This document shows, piece after piece, positions 1 to 8,950 of a stretch of DNA of 64,000 nt. Position 1 is the stretch's first letter. Each line of letters opens with the position of its first letter. The notes below the pieces were generated by a model that ran no database searches, was not told the DNA's origin, and saw only the letters and a list, made by a program, of their open reading frames with translations. The DNA comes from Pachyseris speciosa (Eukaryota; Cnidaria; Anthozoa; Scleractinia; Pachyseridae). The translations under genes were made by a program, and so were the position numbers. The stretch is from contig JAEMWC010000563.1 in NCBI GenBank assembly GCA_016490735.1, positions 477,501-541,500 on the forward strand, read 5' to 3'.

Positions 1-173
1 TTGAAGTCCTGATTTTTTTTTTCAGGCTTCTTTTCGCAATTGCATAAATTGCGTTCACAACTGCGAGGATCATTCTTCATTTGATTTCATTTCCGCAGTT
101 CATGTATGATTTTTTTCATATATCATTCACACTCATTTCTTGCACGGGAAAATATGAACCCAAAATTGACCTT

Positions 174-187
<14 letters not shown>

Positions 188-213
<26 letters not shown>

Positions 214-261
214 ATCGCACCGGTAATCGCGAAGTCACGGGTTCAAACCCCGGTGAAGTCC
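188..261 (+). tRNA. tRNA-Thr(GGT)-like unit 1
   Basis: Full 74-nt tRNA length. The 7-bp acceptor stem (GGCTTCA with TGAAGTC, one G-T pair), D stem GCTC/GAGC and T loop TTCAAAC are present. The box A and box B promoter patterns and a T-run terminator are in place. The T stem has one mismatch (CCCCGG form). The triplet at anticodon position is GGT, but the anticodon stem does not pair and position 33 is C, so decoding function is doubtful. Higher-order partner of the unit at 2944. Confidence 0.5.
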
Positions 262-423
262 TAATTTTTTTTTTTGAGGCTTCTTTTCGCAATTGCATCA
301 ATTGCGTTCATAACTGCGAGGATCATTCTTCATTTGATGATATTTCAGCAGCTTATGTATGATTTTTTTCATATATCATTCACACATTTCTTTCACGGGA
401 ACATATGAACCCACAATTGACCT

Positions 424-438
<15 letters not shown>

Positions 439-464
<26 letters not shown>

Positions 465-512
465 ATCGCACCGGTAATCGCTAGGTCACGGGTTCAAACC
501 CCGTTGAAGTCC
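439..512 (+). tRNA. tRNA-Thr(GGT)-like unit 2
   Basis: Acceptor, D and T stems pair fully. The anticodon arm is unpaired (CGCTA variant) and carries GGT. Box A, box B and a T-run follow the array pattern. Partner of the unit at 3194. Confidence 0.5.
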
Positions 513-672
513 TGATTTTTTTTTTCAGACTTTTTTTCGCAATTTCATAAATTGCGTTCACAACTGCGAGGATCATTCTTCATTTGATTTTATTTCAAGA
601 GTTCATGTATGATTTTTTTCATATATCATTCACACATTTCTTTCACGGAACATATGAACCGACAATTGACCT

Positions 673-687
<15 letters not shown>

Positions 688-708
<21 letters not shown>

Positions 709-761
709 GGAGCATCGCACCGGTAATCGCTAGGTGACGGGTTCAAACCCCGTTGAAGTCC
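688..761 (+). tRNA. tRNA-Thr(GGT)-like unit 3
   Basis: Same fold as its neighbours, with a G for A change in the D loop (GGTTGGAGC) and a GTGACGGG variable region. Followed by a T-run. Partner of the unit at 3446. Confidence 0.45.
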
Positions 762-923
762 TGATTTTTTTTACCGGCTTTTTTTTCGCAATTGCATAAA
801 TTGCGTTCACAACTGCGTGGATCATTCTTCATTTGATTTCATTTCCGCAGTTCATGTATGATTTATTTCATGTATCAGCACACTCATTTCTTTCACGGGA
901 ACATATGAACCCACAATTGACCT

Positions 924-938
<15 letters not shown>

Positions 939-954
<16 letters not shown>

Positions 955-1012
955 CTGTTAGAGCATCGCACCGGCAATCGCTAGGTCACGGGTTCAAACC
1001 CCGTTGAAGTCC
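939..1012 (+). tRNA. tRNA-like unit 4 (GGC at anticodon position)
   Basis: The usual GGT triplet reads GGC here and the D loop is CAGTCTGTTA. Acceptor and T stems pair. Anticodon stem absent as in the other units. Partner of the unit at 3695, which shares both changes, so they predate the block duplication. Confidence 0.45.
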
Positions 1013-1176
1013 TGAATTTTTTTTTTCAGGCTTCTTTTCGCAATTGCATAAATTGCGTTCACAACTGCGAGGATCATTCTTCATTTGATTTCATTTCCGC
1101 AGTTCATGTATGATTTTTTTCATATATCATTCACACTCATTTCTTTCACGGAACATATGAACCCAAAATTGACCTT

Positions 1177-1190
<14 letters not shown>

Positions 1191-1216
<26 letters not shown>

Positions 1217-1264
1217 ATCGCACCGGTAATCGCGAGGTCACGGTTCAAACCCCGTTTTAAGTCC
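1191..1264 (+). tRNA. tRNA-like unit 5, damaged acceptor stem
   Basis: One base is lost from the T stem and the 3' acceptor strand reads TTTTAAGTC instead of TTGAAGTC, so both stems are weakened. Partner of the intact unit at 3948. Confidence 0.4.
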
Positions 1265-1425
1265 TGATTTTTTTTTTTGAGGCTTCTTTTCGCAATTGCA
1301 TCAATTGCGTTCACAACTGCGAGGATCATTTTTCATTTGATTTTATTTCAGCAGTTCATGTATGATTTTTTCATATATTATTCACACATTTCTTTCACGG
1401 GAACATATGAACCAACAATTGACCT

Positions 1426-1440
<15 letters not shown>

Positions 1441-1458
<18 letters not shown>

Positions 1459-1513
1459 TTAGAGCATCGCACCGGTAATCGCGAGGTCACGGGTTCAAAC
1501 CCCGTTGAAGTCC
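1441..1513 (+). tRNA. tRNA-Thr(GGT)-like unit 6
   Basis: 73 nt; one G is missing in the D loop (CAGTTGTTAGAGC). Acceptor and T stems pair and a T-run follows. Confidence 0.45.
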
Positions 1514-1690
1514 TAATTTTTTTTTTTGAGGCTTCTTTTCGCAATTGCATAAATTGCGGTCACAATTGCGAGGATCATTCTTCATTTGATTTCATTTCCG
1601 CAGTTCATGTATGATTTTTTTCATATATCATTCACACATTTCTTTCACGGGAACATATGAACCGACAATTGACCTGCTCCCAACGTCAGT

Positions 1691-1764
1691 GGCTTCATAG
1701 CTTAGTTGGTTAGAGCATCGCACCGGTAATCGCGAGGTCACGGGTTGAAACCCCGTTGAAGTCC
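1691..1764 (+). tRNA. tRNA-Thr(GGT)-like unit 7
   Basis: Box A is altered (TAGCTTAG) and box B reads GGTTGAAAC, which should weaken Pol III promoter function. Acceptor stem intact. Confidence 0.4.
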
Positions 1765-1939
1765 TGATTTTTTTTTCAGGCTTTTTTTCCCAATTGCATC
1801 AATTGCGTTCACAACTGCGAGGATCATTCTTCATTTGATTTCATTTCCGCAGTTCATGTAATATTTTTTTCATATATCATTCACAGATTTCTTTCACGGG
1901 AACATATGAACCCACAGTTTACCTGCTCCCAACGTAAGT

Positions 1940-2013
1940 GGCTTCATAGCTCAGTTGGTTAGAGCATCGCACCGGTAATCGCGAGGTCACGGGTTCAAAC
2001 CCCGTTGAAGTCC
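1940..2013 (+). tRNA. tRNA-Thr(GGT)-like unit 8
   Basis: Closest to the array consensus: acceptor, D and T stems fully paired, consensus boxes A and B, T-run directly downstream. Confidence 0.5.
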
Positions 2014-2175
2014 TGAATTTTTTTTTTCAGGCTTCTTTTCGCAATTGCATAAATTGCGTTCACAACTGCGAGGACCATTCTTCATTTGATTTCATTTCCG
2101 CAGTTCATGTATGATTTTTTTCATATATCATTCACACATTTCTTTCACGGGAACATATGAACCCACAATTGACCT

Positions 2176-2190
<15 letters not shown>

Positions 2191-2216
<26 letters not shown>

Positions 2217-2264
2217 ATCGCACCGGTAATCGCGAGGTCACGGGTTCAAATCCCATTGAAGTCC
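2191..2264 (+). tRNA. tRNA-Thr(GGT)-like unit 9
   Basis: The T-arm 3' strand reads TCCCAT, giving T-stem mismatches. Other arms as consensus. Confidence 0.42.
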
Positions 2265-2426
2265 TGATTTTTTTTTTTGAGGCTTCTTTTCGCAATTGCA
2301 TAAATTGCGTTCACAACTGCGAGGATCATTCTTCATTTGATTTCATTTCCGCGGTTCATGTATGATTTTTTTCATATATCATTCACACATTTCTTTCACG
2401 GGAACATATGAACCCACAATAGACCT

Positions 2427-2441
<15 letters not shown>

Positions 2442-2459
<18 letters not shown>

Positions 2460-2515
2460 TTTAGAGCATCGCACCGGTAATCGCGAGGTCACGGGTTGAA
2501 ACCCCGTTGAAGTCC
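2442..2515 (+). tRNA. tRNA-Thr(GGT)-like unit 10
   Basis: D loop CAGTTGTTTAGAGC and box B GGTTGAAAC. Partner of the unit at 4199 at a 1,757-bp offset. Confidence 0.42.
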
Positions 2516-2690
2516 TGATTTTTTTTTCAGGCTTCTTTTGGCAATTGCATAAATTGCGTTCACAACTGCGAGGATCATTCTTCATTTGAATTTATTTCAG
2601 CAGTTCATGTATGATTTACTTCGTATATCATTCACACATTTCTTTCACGGGAACATATGAACCGACAATTGACCTGCTCCGAACGTCAGT

Positions 2691-2764
2691 GGCTTCATAG
2701 CTCAGTTGGTAAGAGCATCGCACCGGTAATCGCTAGGTCACGGGTTCAAACCCTGTTGAAGTCC
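2691..2764 (+). tRNA. tRNA-Thr(GGT)-like unit 11
   Basis: D loop GTTGGTAAGAGC. The T stem carries a G-T pair (ACGGG with CCTGT). Partner of the unit at 4448, where this pair is A-T. Confidence 0.45.
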
Positions 2765-2928
2765 TGATTTTTTTTTTTCAGGCTTCTTTTGGCAATTGGA
2801 TAAATTGCGTTCACAACTGCGAGGATCATTCTTCATTTGATTTCATTTCCGCAGTTCATGTATGATTTTTTTCATATATCATTCACACTCATTTCTTGCA
2901 CGGGAACATATGAACCCACAATTGACCT

Positions 2929-2943
<15 letters not shown>

Positions 2944-2969
<26 letters not shown>

Positions 2970-3016
2970 ATCGCACCGGTAATCGCGAAGTCACGGGTTC
3001 AAACCCGGTGAAGTCC
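2944..3016 (+). tRNA. tRNA-Thr(GGT)-like unit 12
   Basis: Near copy of unit 1 with one C lost in the T arm (73 nt). First unit of the second higher-order block. Confidence 0.45.
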
Positions 3017-3178
3017 TAATTTTTTTTTTTGAGGCTTCTTTTCGCAATTGCATCAATTGCGTTCACAACTGCGAGGATCATTCTTCATTTGATGATATTT
3101 CAGCAGCTCATGTATGATTTTTTTCATATATCATTCACACATTTCTTTCACGGGAACATATGAACCCACAATTGACCT

Positions 3179-3193
<15 letters not shown>

Positions 3194-3219
<26 letters not shown>

Positions 3220-3267
3220 ATCGCACCGGTAATCGCTAGGTCACGGGTTCAAACCCCGTTGAAGTCC
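3194..3267 (+). tRNA. tRNA-Thr(GGT)-like unit 13
   Basis: Same tRNA part as unit 2 (439-512), with its CGCTAGG variant. All arms except the anticodon arm pair. Confidence 0.5.
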
Positions 3268-3430
3268 TGATTTTTTTTTTCAGGCTTCTTTTCGCAATTT
3301 CATAAATTGCGTTCACAACTGCGAGGATCATTCTTCATTTGATTTTATTTCAGGAGTTCATGTATGATTTTTTTCATATATCATTCACACTCATTTCTTG
3401 CACGGGAACATATGAACCCACAATTGACCT

Positions 3431-3445
<15 letters not shown>

Positions 3446-3471
<26 letters not shown>

Positions 3472-3519
3472 ATCGCACCGGTAATCGCTAGGTGACGGGT
3501 TCAAACCCCGTTGAAGTCC
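3446..3519 (+). tRNA. tRNA-Thr(GGT)-like unit 14
   Basis: Copy of unit 3 with the consensus D loop (GGTTAGAGC). It keeps the GTGACGGG variant. Confidence 0.45.
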
Positions 3520-3694
3520 TGATTTTTTTTCCGATTTTTTTTTCGCAATTGCATAAATTGCGTTCACAACTGCGTGGATCATTCTTCATTTGATTTCATT
3601 TCCGCAGTTCATGTATGATTTATTTCATATATCAGCACACTCATTTCTTTCACGGGAACATATGAACCCACAATTGACCTGCTCCAACGTCAGT

Positions 3695-3768
3695 GGCTTC
3701 ATAGCTCAGTCTGTTAGAGCATCGCACCGGCAATCGCTAGGTCACGGGTTCAAACCCCGTTGAAGTCC
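3695..3768 (+). tRNA. tRNA-like unit 15 (GGC at anticodon position)
   Basis: Copy of unit 4 with the same GGC triplet and CAGTCTGTTA D loop. Confidence 0.45.
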
Positions 3769-3933
3769 TGAATTTTTTTTTTCAGGCTTCTTTTCGCAAT
3801 TGCATAAATTGCGTTCACAACTGCGAGGATCATTCTTCATTTGATTTCATTTCCGCAGTTCACGTATGATTTTTTTCATATATCATTCACACTCATTTCT
3901 TTCACGGGAACATATGAACCCAAAATTGACCTT

Positions 3934-3947
<14 letters not shown>

Positions 3948-3973
<26 letters not shown>

Positions 3974-4021
3974 ATCGCACCGGTAATCGCGAGGTCACGG
4001 GTTCAAACCCCGGTGAAGTCC
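3948..4021 (+). tRNA. tRNA-Thr(GGT)-like unit 16
   Basis: Counterpart of damaged unit 5, here with a complete acceptor stem and the CCCCGG T-arm variant. Confidence 0.48.
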
Positions 4022-4183
4022 TGATTTTTTTTTTTTGAGGCTTCTTTTCGCAATTGCATCAATTGCGTTCACAACTGCGAGGATCATTCTTCATTTGATT
4101 TCATTTCCGCAGTTCATGTATGATTTTTTCATATATCATTCACACATTTCTTTCACGGGAACATATGAACCAACAATTGACCT

Positions 4184-4198
<15 letters not shown>

Positions 4199-4216
<18 letters not shown>

Positions 4217-4272
4217 TTTAGAGCATCGCACCGGTAATCGCGAGGTCACGGGTTCAAACCCCGTTGAAGTCC
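4199..4272 (+). tRNA. tRNA-Thr(GGT)-like unit 17
   Basis: Counterpart of unit 10 with a normal box B (GGTTCAAAC). Confidence 0.48.
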
Positions 4273-4447
4273 TGATTTTTTTTTCAGGCTTCTTTTGGCA
4301 ATTGCATAAATTGCGTTCACAACTGCGAGGATCATTCTTCATTTGAATTTATTTCAGCAGTTCATGTATGATTTACTTCGTATATCATTCACACATTTCT
4401 TTCACGGGAACATATGAACCGACAATTGACCTGCTCCGAACGTCAGT

Positions 4448-4521
4448 GGCTGCATAGCTCAGTTGGTAAGAGCATCGCACCGGTAATCGCTAGGTCACAG
4501 GTTCAAACCCTGTTGAAGTCC
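4448..4521 (+). tRNA. tRNA-Thr(GGT)-like unit 18
   Basis: Acceptor position 4 is changed (GGCTGCA). The T stem is ACAGG paired with CCTGT, a fully Watson-Crick version of the pair that is G-T in unit 11. Confidence 0.45.
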
Positions 4522-4684
4522 TGATTTTTTTTTCAGGCTTCTTTTCGCAATTGCATAAATTGCGTTCACAACTGCGAGGATCATTCTTCATTTGATTTCA
4601 TTTCCTTAGTTCATGTATGATTTTTTTCATATATCATTCACACTCATTTCTTGCACGGGAACATATGAACCCAAAATTGACCTT

Positions 4685-4698
<14 letters not shown>

Positions 4699-4724
<26 letters not shown>

Positions 4725-4771
4725 ATCGCACCGGTAATCGCGAAGTCACGGTTCAAACCCCGGTGAAGTCC
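4699..4771 (+). tRNA. tRNA-Thr(GGT)-like unit 19
   Basis: Counterpart of units 1 and 12; one G is missing before the T loop (73 nt). Confidence 0.45.
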
Positions 4772-4835
4772 TAATTTTTTTTTTTGAGGCTTCTTTTCGC
4801 AATTGCACGGGAATATATGAACCCACAATTGACCT

Positions 4836-4850
<15 letters not shown>

Positions 4851-4876
<26 letters not shown>

Positions 4877-4896
4877 ATCGCACCCCGTTGAAGTCC
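4851..4896 (+). pseudogene. Truncated tRNA-like unit 20 (array edge)
   Basis: The last unit lost its anticodon-to-T-arm middle: sequence jumps from GCATCGCAC to CCCGTTGAAGTCC. Its spacer is shortened too. The array ends just beyond it, near 4,960. Confidence 0.8.
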
Positions 4897-4969
4897 TGAA
4901 TTTTATTTCAGGTTCTTTTCGCAATTGCATAAATTGCATTCACAACAGCGAGGATCATTCTTCATTTGT

Positions 4970-5390
4970 GTTGCGAAAGTGATGGAAGAAAATGCATCGC
5001 TCTACTGATTCCAAAACATCTGTACCTGTCAGTCACGATGCTGCCAAAAACAATCCACTCAAATGTTTCTAACGTAGCCTCTTTTATTATAAAAAAAGTT
5101 ATTAAGTTACTATGGTCCCTAAAAGTTCCGTTTTCATCCTGCCAACTGAATGGATAAGAAAAAAATCAACCCTCGTATTCCTACAACTCAGGTGTTCATC
5201 GCAGATTCTTAAGTAAAAATATGTGTTTTTTACTTCACAAGATAAACGTTACACTTCTTGAAAGGCGTGAGTTAAACCACACAAAATTATGTGTTTCAGT
5301 GTGTCATGTTTGAAAACAAACCAACTTGGCCGCATGAAGTGGATTTCGTAAGAGGGAATAGGGGCGGACTGAAAACAAACTCTCATTTCC
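4970..5390. other. Non-coding; diverged member of a dispersed repeat
   Basis: No gene is supported. Positions about 5,030-5,330 resemble 8,450-8,650, sharing GGTCCCTAAAAG and a CTCAGGTGT...CGCAGAT order, so this is an old member of the dispersed family that is tandem at 13.65-19.4 kb. Confidence 0.5.
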
Positions 5391-5394
5391 CAGA

Positions 5395-5512
5395 ATGGGG
5401 GAGAGAGGAAGCTTATTAGAAAGGGGGCTTATTACAAAAAACGACTTCCAAACGGGGGGCTTATTAGAGAGGGGTGGTTAATGGAGACGGGGGGCTTAAT
5501 AGAGCGTTTAAG
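5395..5512 (+). repeat. Degenerate GGGGGCTTATTA repeat
   Basis: The phrase GGGGGCTTATTAGA or close variants occurs four to five times in about 115 bp with G-rich linkers. Non-coding, G-skewed simple repeat. Confidence 0.75.
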
Positions 5513-5699
5513 GCAGCTAGCTAAGTAGCTGAGGCCGCCCAAAATACTTTAGTTTGGCGCAATAATCAATGTTTTTTTACGGGTATCTTACGAAATTACG
5601 ATTATTGTATATTTTTATAAAATGCAACACAAGATATGATCACAACATTTGCGACGCTTGAATAGCTACCTTTTTTGTAGAGGGGGGAGGCAAGGGGGG

Positions 5700-6000
5700 G
5701 GGGTCTTGTCACGAAGTCACGATAGTAAATTTTCGATTTCACGAATCACGACTCAAGAGTTAAATTACTAAGGTCACGGAAAGAATCTGATCACAATGCA
5801 GTGAAATTCGGCTACGAACTCAACTTTAGACATTCACGATTTATTTCTTATCTATTCACGATTCACAGCCAAGGACTTTTGCATTTCACGCCTCACGACG
5901 GAATACACTTCAATCACGATTCACGAAACAGTTTTTTTATCAAATCACGATTCACAGAGCACAAAAAAACCGGATCACGGCGTCACAAAAATACCCTTGC
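5700..6000 (+). repeat. Cluster of TCACGA/TTCACG motifs
   Basis: About 300 bp in which TCACGA or TTCACG recurs at least 15 times, often as adjacent TCACGATTCACG pairs, followed by a C-run. The open frame at 5,801-6,070 lies in it and has the low complexity expected of a repeat. Confidence 0.75.
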
Positions 6001-6090
6001 CCCCCCCCCCTTTGTAGATCACGCGAAAAGGATAATTACAATCTACGAAATAATTGGCGTTAAACGTTAAACATTTTTGTTCTTGTTAGA

Positions 6091-6191
6091 GGTTTGATTT
6101 ATTTGATTTATTTAGAGTTGATTTGATTTAGTCTCCCCAATTAGTAGAGCATCTGTGCTCAGCTTGATAGATTTGAGACTTAAATAAAGTG

Positions 6192-6233
<42 letters not shown>
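6091..6233 (+). mobile_element. SINE 3' tail, 5'-truncated
   Basis: Same 3' body as the full SINE at 28,954-29,255 read on the other strand: a TTGATTT-rich part, CCCCAATTAGTAGAGC, TTAAATAAAGT, then an (ATT)n tail at 6,192-6,233. The tRNA-derived head is missing, typical of a 5'-truncated retroposed copy. Confidence 0.8.
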
Positions 6234-6234
<1 letters not shown>

Positions 6235-6361
6235 CATTTTATTAATGGCAGACACATTTTACAGCGAACTGATTATTCTCTGGCTCTGTCGAACACCAAT
6301 TAACAACGTTCAAGTAATCAAATATGGAATAGCAAGTGACCATCAACCAAAAGAAAAAAAA

Positions 6362-6925
6362 ACTTAAAGTGCTACTGCGATCATTTTCTTCAAATTTCGC
6401 AAGTGTGCTTGCTTAATACCCGACTCGCGAAATTTCAAGCTTTAATTCCAAGCAGAAGACTGTTTACTTTGAGTGCAACTTTTTAATTTAACGGTCCGCG
6501 CGCAATTACTCACGTTCGTAACTGACCGATAAGGCCTCGGAGAGCTGGATCCAAGAAAAATTGAAGTCATATGCTCACTGGTTTAAAATTGCAGTGTGTG
6601 AATGCAGCTTATTTTAAAGTATGCAAAACACGAGTTTGAGAGTCTGAAAGCTCAAAAGTCCCGTGCTGCATACTAAATCAGCCGGTTTTACACACACTGC
6701 ATTCTTACTCTTGTGAGCTTTTTACGTCATTTTGTCCTCGATCAAGTTCTCCCAAGACTTGAAGTTAGTAATGGCGGATCACTAAACAGAAATATTTCAG
6801 TCAAAATAAAAAACCGATTTATCCAAATTAAAGCTTGAAATTTCGCGAGTCGGTTGTTAAGCAGACACACTTTCGAGTTTTGAAGAAAAAACACAAGTGA
6901 TTTTCTGATCGTAGTAGCACTTAAA
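6362..6925. mobile_element. Foldback MITE with ~90-bp imperfect arms
   Basis: The left arm (about 6,362-6,450) and right arm (about 6,825-6,925) are imperfect reverse complements, sharing CTCGCGAAATTTCAAGCTTT and AAGTGCTACT. Inside, 6,590-6,715 is also partly self-complementary (GCAGTGTGTG with CACACACTGC). No coding capacity. Non-autonomous DNA transposon of undetermined superfamily. Confidence 0.75.
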
Positions 6926-6969
6926 TCATTTATCAGAAAGCGTTATACTCCCAAACTTCTTTTATTTAA

Positions 6970-7514
6970 AGTGTATATGACACGAAATTTTTTATTTCAT
7001 TTTCTGGTAGTTCGACATGTATAAATAACGGTTTGAGCGTTAAAAATCGGCGAAAAAAAAGTTAAATGCCTCTTTTTCGATAACAATTCGCGCTATTTTT
7101 GCCAAAAAATTTGTCACAGCAGCGCGCGGCCAAAACCTCTGTCACGTGACCTTTGTGACGTCAAGTTGTTTGCAAGATTCTCAACATTCTTCTCCACTTT
7201 CCATAGGATCATACGAATTACTTGTATCTGTATCGCTAGACATTTTAATGCGTTCAAAGTCTCCAAACACTGCTAAACAAGCCAAGTAATTCACATGTGT
7301 CTTTGCTAACAGCTGAGTATCGTGCAAACAACGTGACGTCACTTAGTGGAAAAGTCGTCCCCAGTTCCCAACAAAATTTTAAGCTAAAATTTACCTGATT
7401 TGGAGCCTAAAAATCGCCGAAAATGTGTTTTTAGACATTTCTAAATCATGAATCTTTCTTTATGCATATAAACGAAAGAAAAAAGCCAATAAAAAATTTC
7501 GTGTCATATACACT
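6970..7514. mobile_element. MITE with perfect terminal inverted repeats, TTAA flanks
   Basis: Termini start AGTGTATATGACACG and end with the exact reverse complement; the arms match without mismatch over about 26 bp, to 6,995 and back to 7,489. TTAA lies at 6,966-6,969 and 7,515-7,518, which fits a TTAA target duplication. The interior is non-coding with GTGACGTCA palindromes. TTAA suggests piggyBac-type mobilisation, although the ends do not start with CCC. Confidence 0.8.
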
Positions 7515-7619
7515 TTAATTCAATAACCATTGTGGTAAAAAAAATCTCATTTGCATTTGCAAGCTTCATCATCTTTATGTATTGTCTTCCATTCAGTTGT
7601 TTTTGTACTGTATACTACC

Positions 7620-8950
7620 TATATTTATAGTTTATTGATTCCGTGCATAGTGATTCCGCCTTCCTAGCTTAACCCTTGTGCTAGAAATTCTCGTAGAAGT
7701 GAATTGCAAAACTTTATCGCACGTGTTCTACGACAACCTTGGGAATTAAGAAGGGCGGTATGTCAGGACGGTTTAGCAATTATTTCGTGAGGTCACTGAT
7801 ATTATCGAAACAACAGCGTGTAGTTCGAATGATGATTCTAAACAAAGAATTTTCTTTGATATAGTCTAGTTGAGTTTTGTGCATGAGTATAGTTCACACC
7901 TAATAACGTGAAGTAATGCTACATACAAAATACTAATACTGCAAACTAAATAACGTACTGATTGAAATTCAAAGTTGTTGCGCATTGTATCGGTATCAAT
8001 TAAGCAGCCATCATCAGCGGGTAAAAAAGATGAGACATCCCCTTGTGAAGACTGGTACTTAAAGCTTCGATATAGTTCAAACCATACACGGAAGAATCTC
8101 CTTTGTAGTACAAAGGATCACCTTTCTAGTGTTCTCCTTTTGCTGTATTTGCATATTACACTGTATCTGCATATACATAAGTATAGCCATATTATCTTAG
8201 TTACACCTTGTGTTACAACTTCAGTTCTCGCAAAATGAATCGAAAAACTTTGCAGAATTTGTTTTACGAGGATGTCGGTATTTATAAAGGACCTATGTCG
8301 GGTGGGTCAAGTTAACCAGTCCATGAGTACACTGGCGAACCTCAAACACTTGGAAATTTTAAATTTCACCCGGCGAATAGTTATTGCTTTAGCTTTTGCT
8401 TCTTTTATAATTCCACTTACAAATCGAATTATCTTCAGTTGATCTGTCAGTCACAGGGTTGAAAAACCATTCAAAGCAGATGTTTCTAACGCAGCCTTTT
8501 TTGTTTTATTTTATCATTTTTGTTTTTCAAGTTGCTAAGGTCCCTAAAAGCCCGGCCTGTTTTCCTCGTTGAGTCAACTGAACGAATAAGAAAAAAACCC
8601 TGGCTCATATTCCTACACCTCAGGTGTCCTTCGCAGATACTTATGTAAGAGCAGCTTCAGCCATTTATTCAGCCCTGCGGAAAAAAGATATAATTTTGTG
8701 ACGTCTTGCGTTAAAAAGATAAGTTAGTCTACAAAGATCCGTTATTATTAAAAGTGTACCTTGTGGTTTAATTCACAACATTTTCTACGCGCGAATAGAT
8801 CTCGGGAGAATGTACCACTTCAATTTTTCCCTATATATGTTTCCATCGACTATGGTTAATTTAATTCAAAATGTTAAAATTTATGAAGCACTCTTCTCAA
8901 CGTTAGATCAGAAACTCGTTAATGCGTCTCTCGTCAATGAAGGGGAGAAA
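7620..8950. repeat. Diverged member of dispersed ~2-kb family
   Basis: Shares ordered landmarks with 31,100-31,450 (ACGGTTTAGCAATTATTTCGTGAGGTCAC region, TACATACAAAATACTAAT) and with 13.65-19.4 kb (AGAAACTCGTTAATGC...GTCAATGAAG). No conserved reading frame. Confidence 0.6.

Larger units (their letters stand above)
1..4960 (+). repeat. Tandem array of ~251-bp tRNA-like units
   Basis: Twenty successive units, each holding a 73-74 nt tRNA-like sequence on the plus strand, a run of 8-11 T directly after it, and about 175 bp of conserved spacer. The spacer includes an AATTGC palindrome, a TTCATGTATGA stretch and a CACGGGAACATATGAAC box. Positions 1-9 are the 3' end of another unit, so the array continues to the left of the window. 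Units 1-5 (188-1264) match units 12-16 (2944-4021) unit by unit at an offset near 2,756 bp. Units 10-12 match units 17-19 at 1,757 bp. This is higher-order structure as made by unequal exchange. Reverse-strand open frames across the units are by-products of the repeat. Confidence 0.95.

Noticed and set aside
116..4342. Minus-strand 61-68 residue frames in the tRNA-like array as genes
   Set aside because: They are reverse translations of the repeat unit, occur only where indels leave the frame open, and have no independent start or splice signals.
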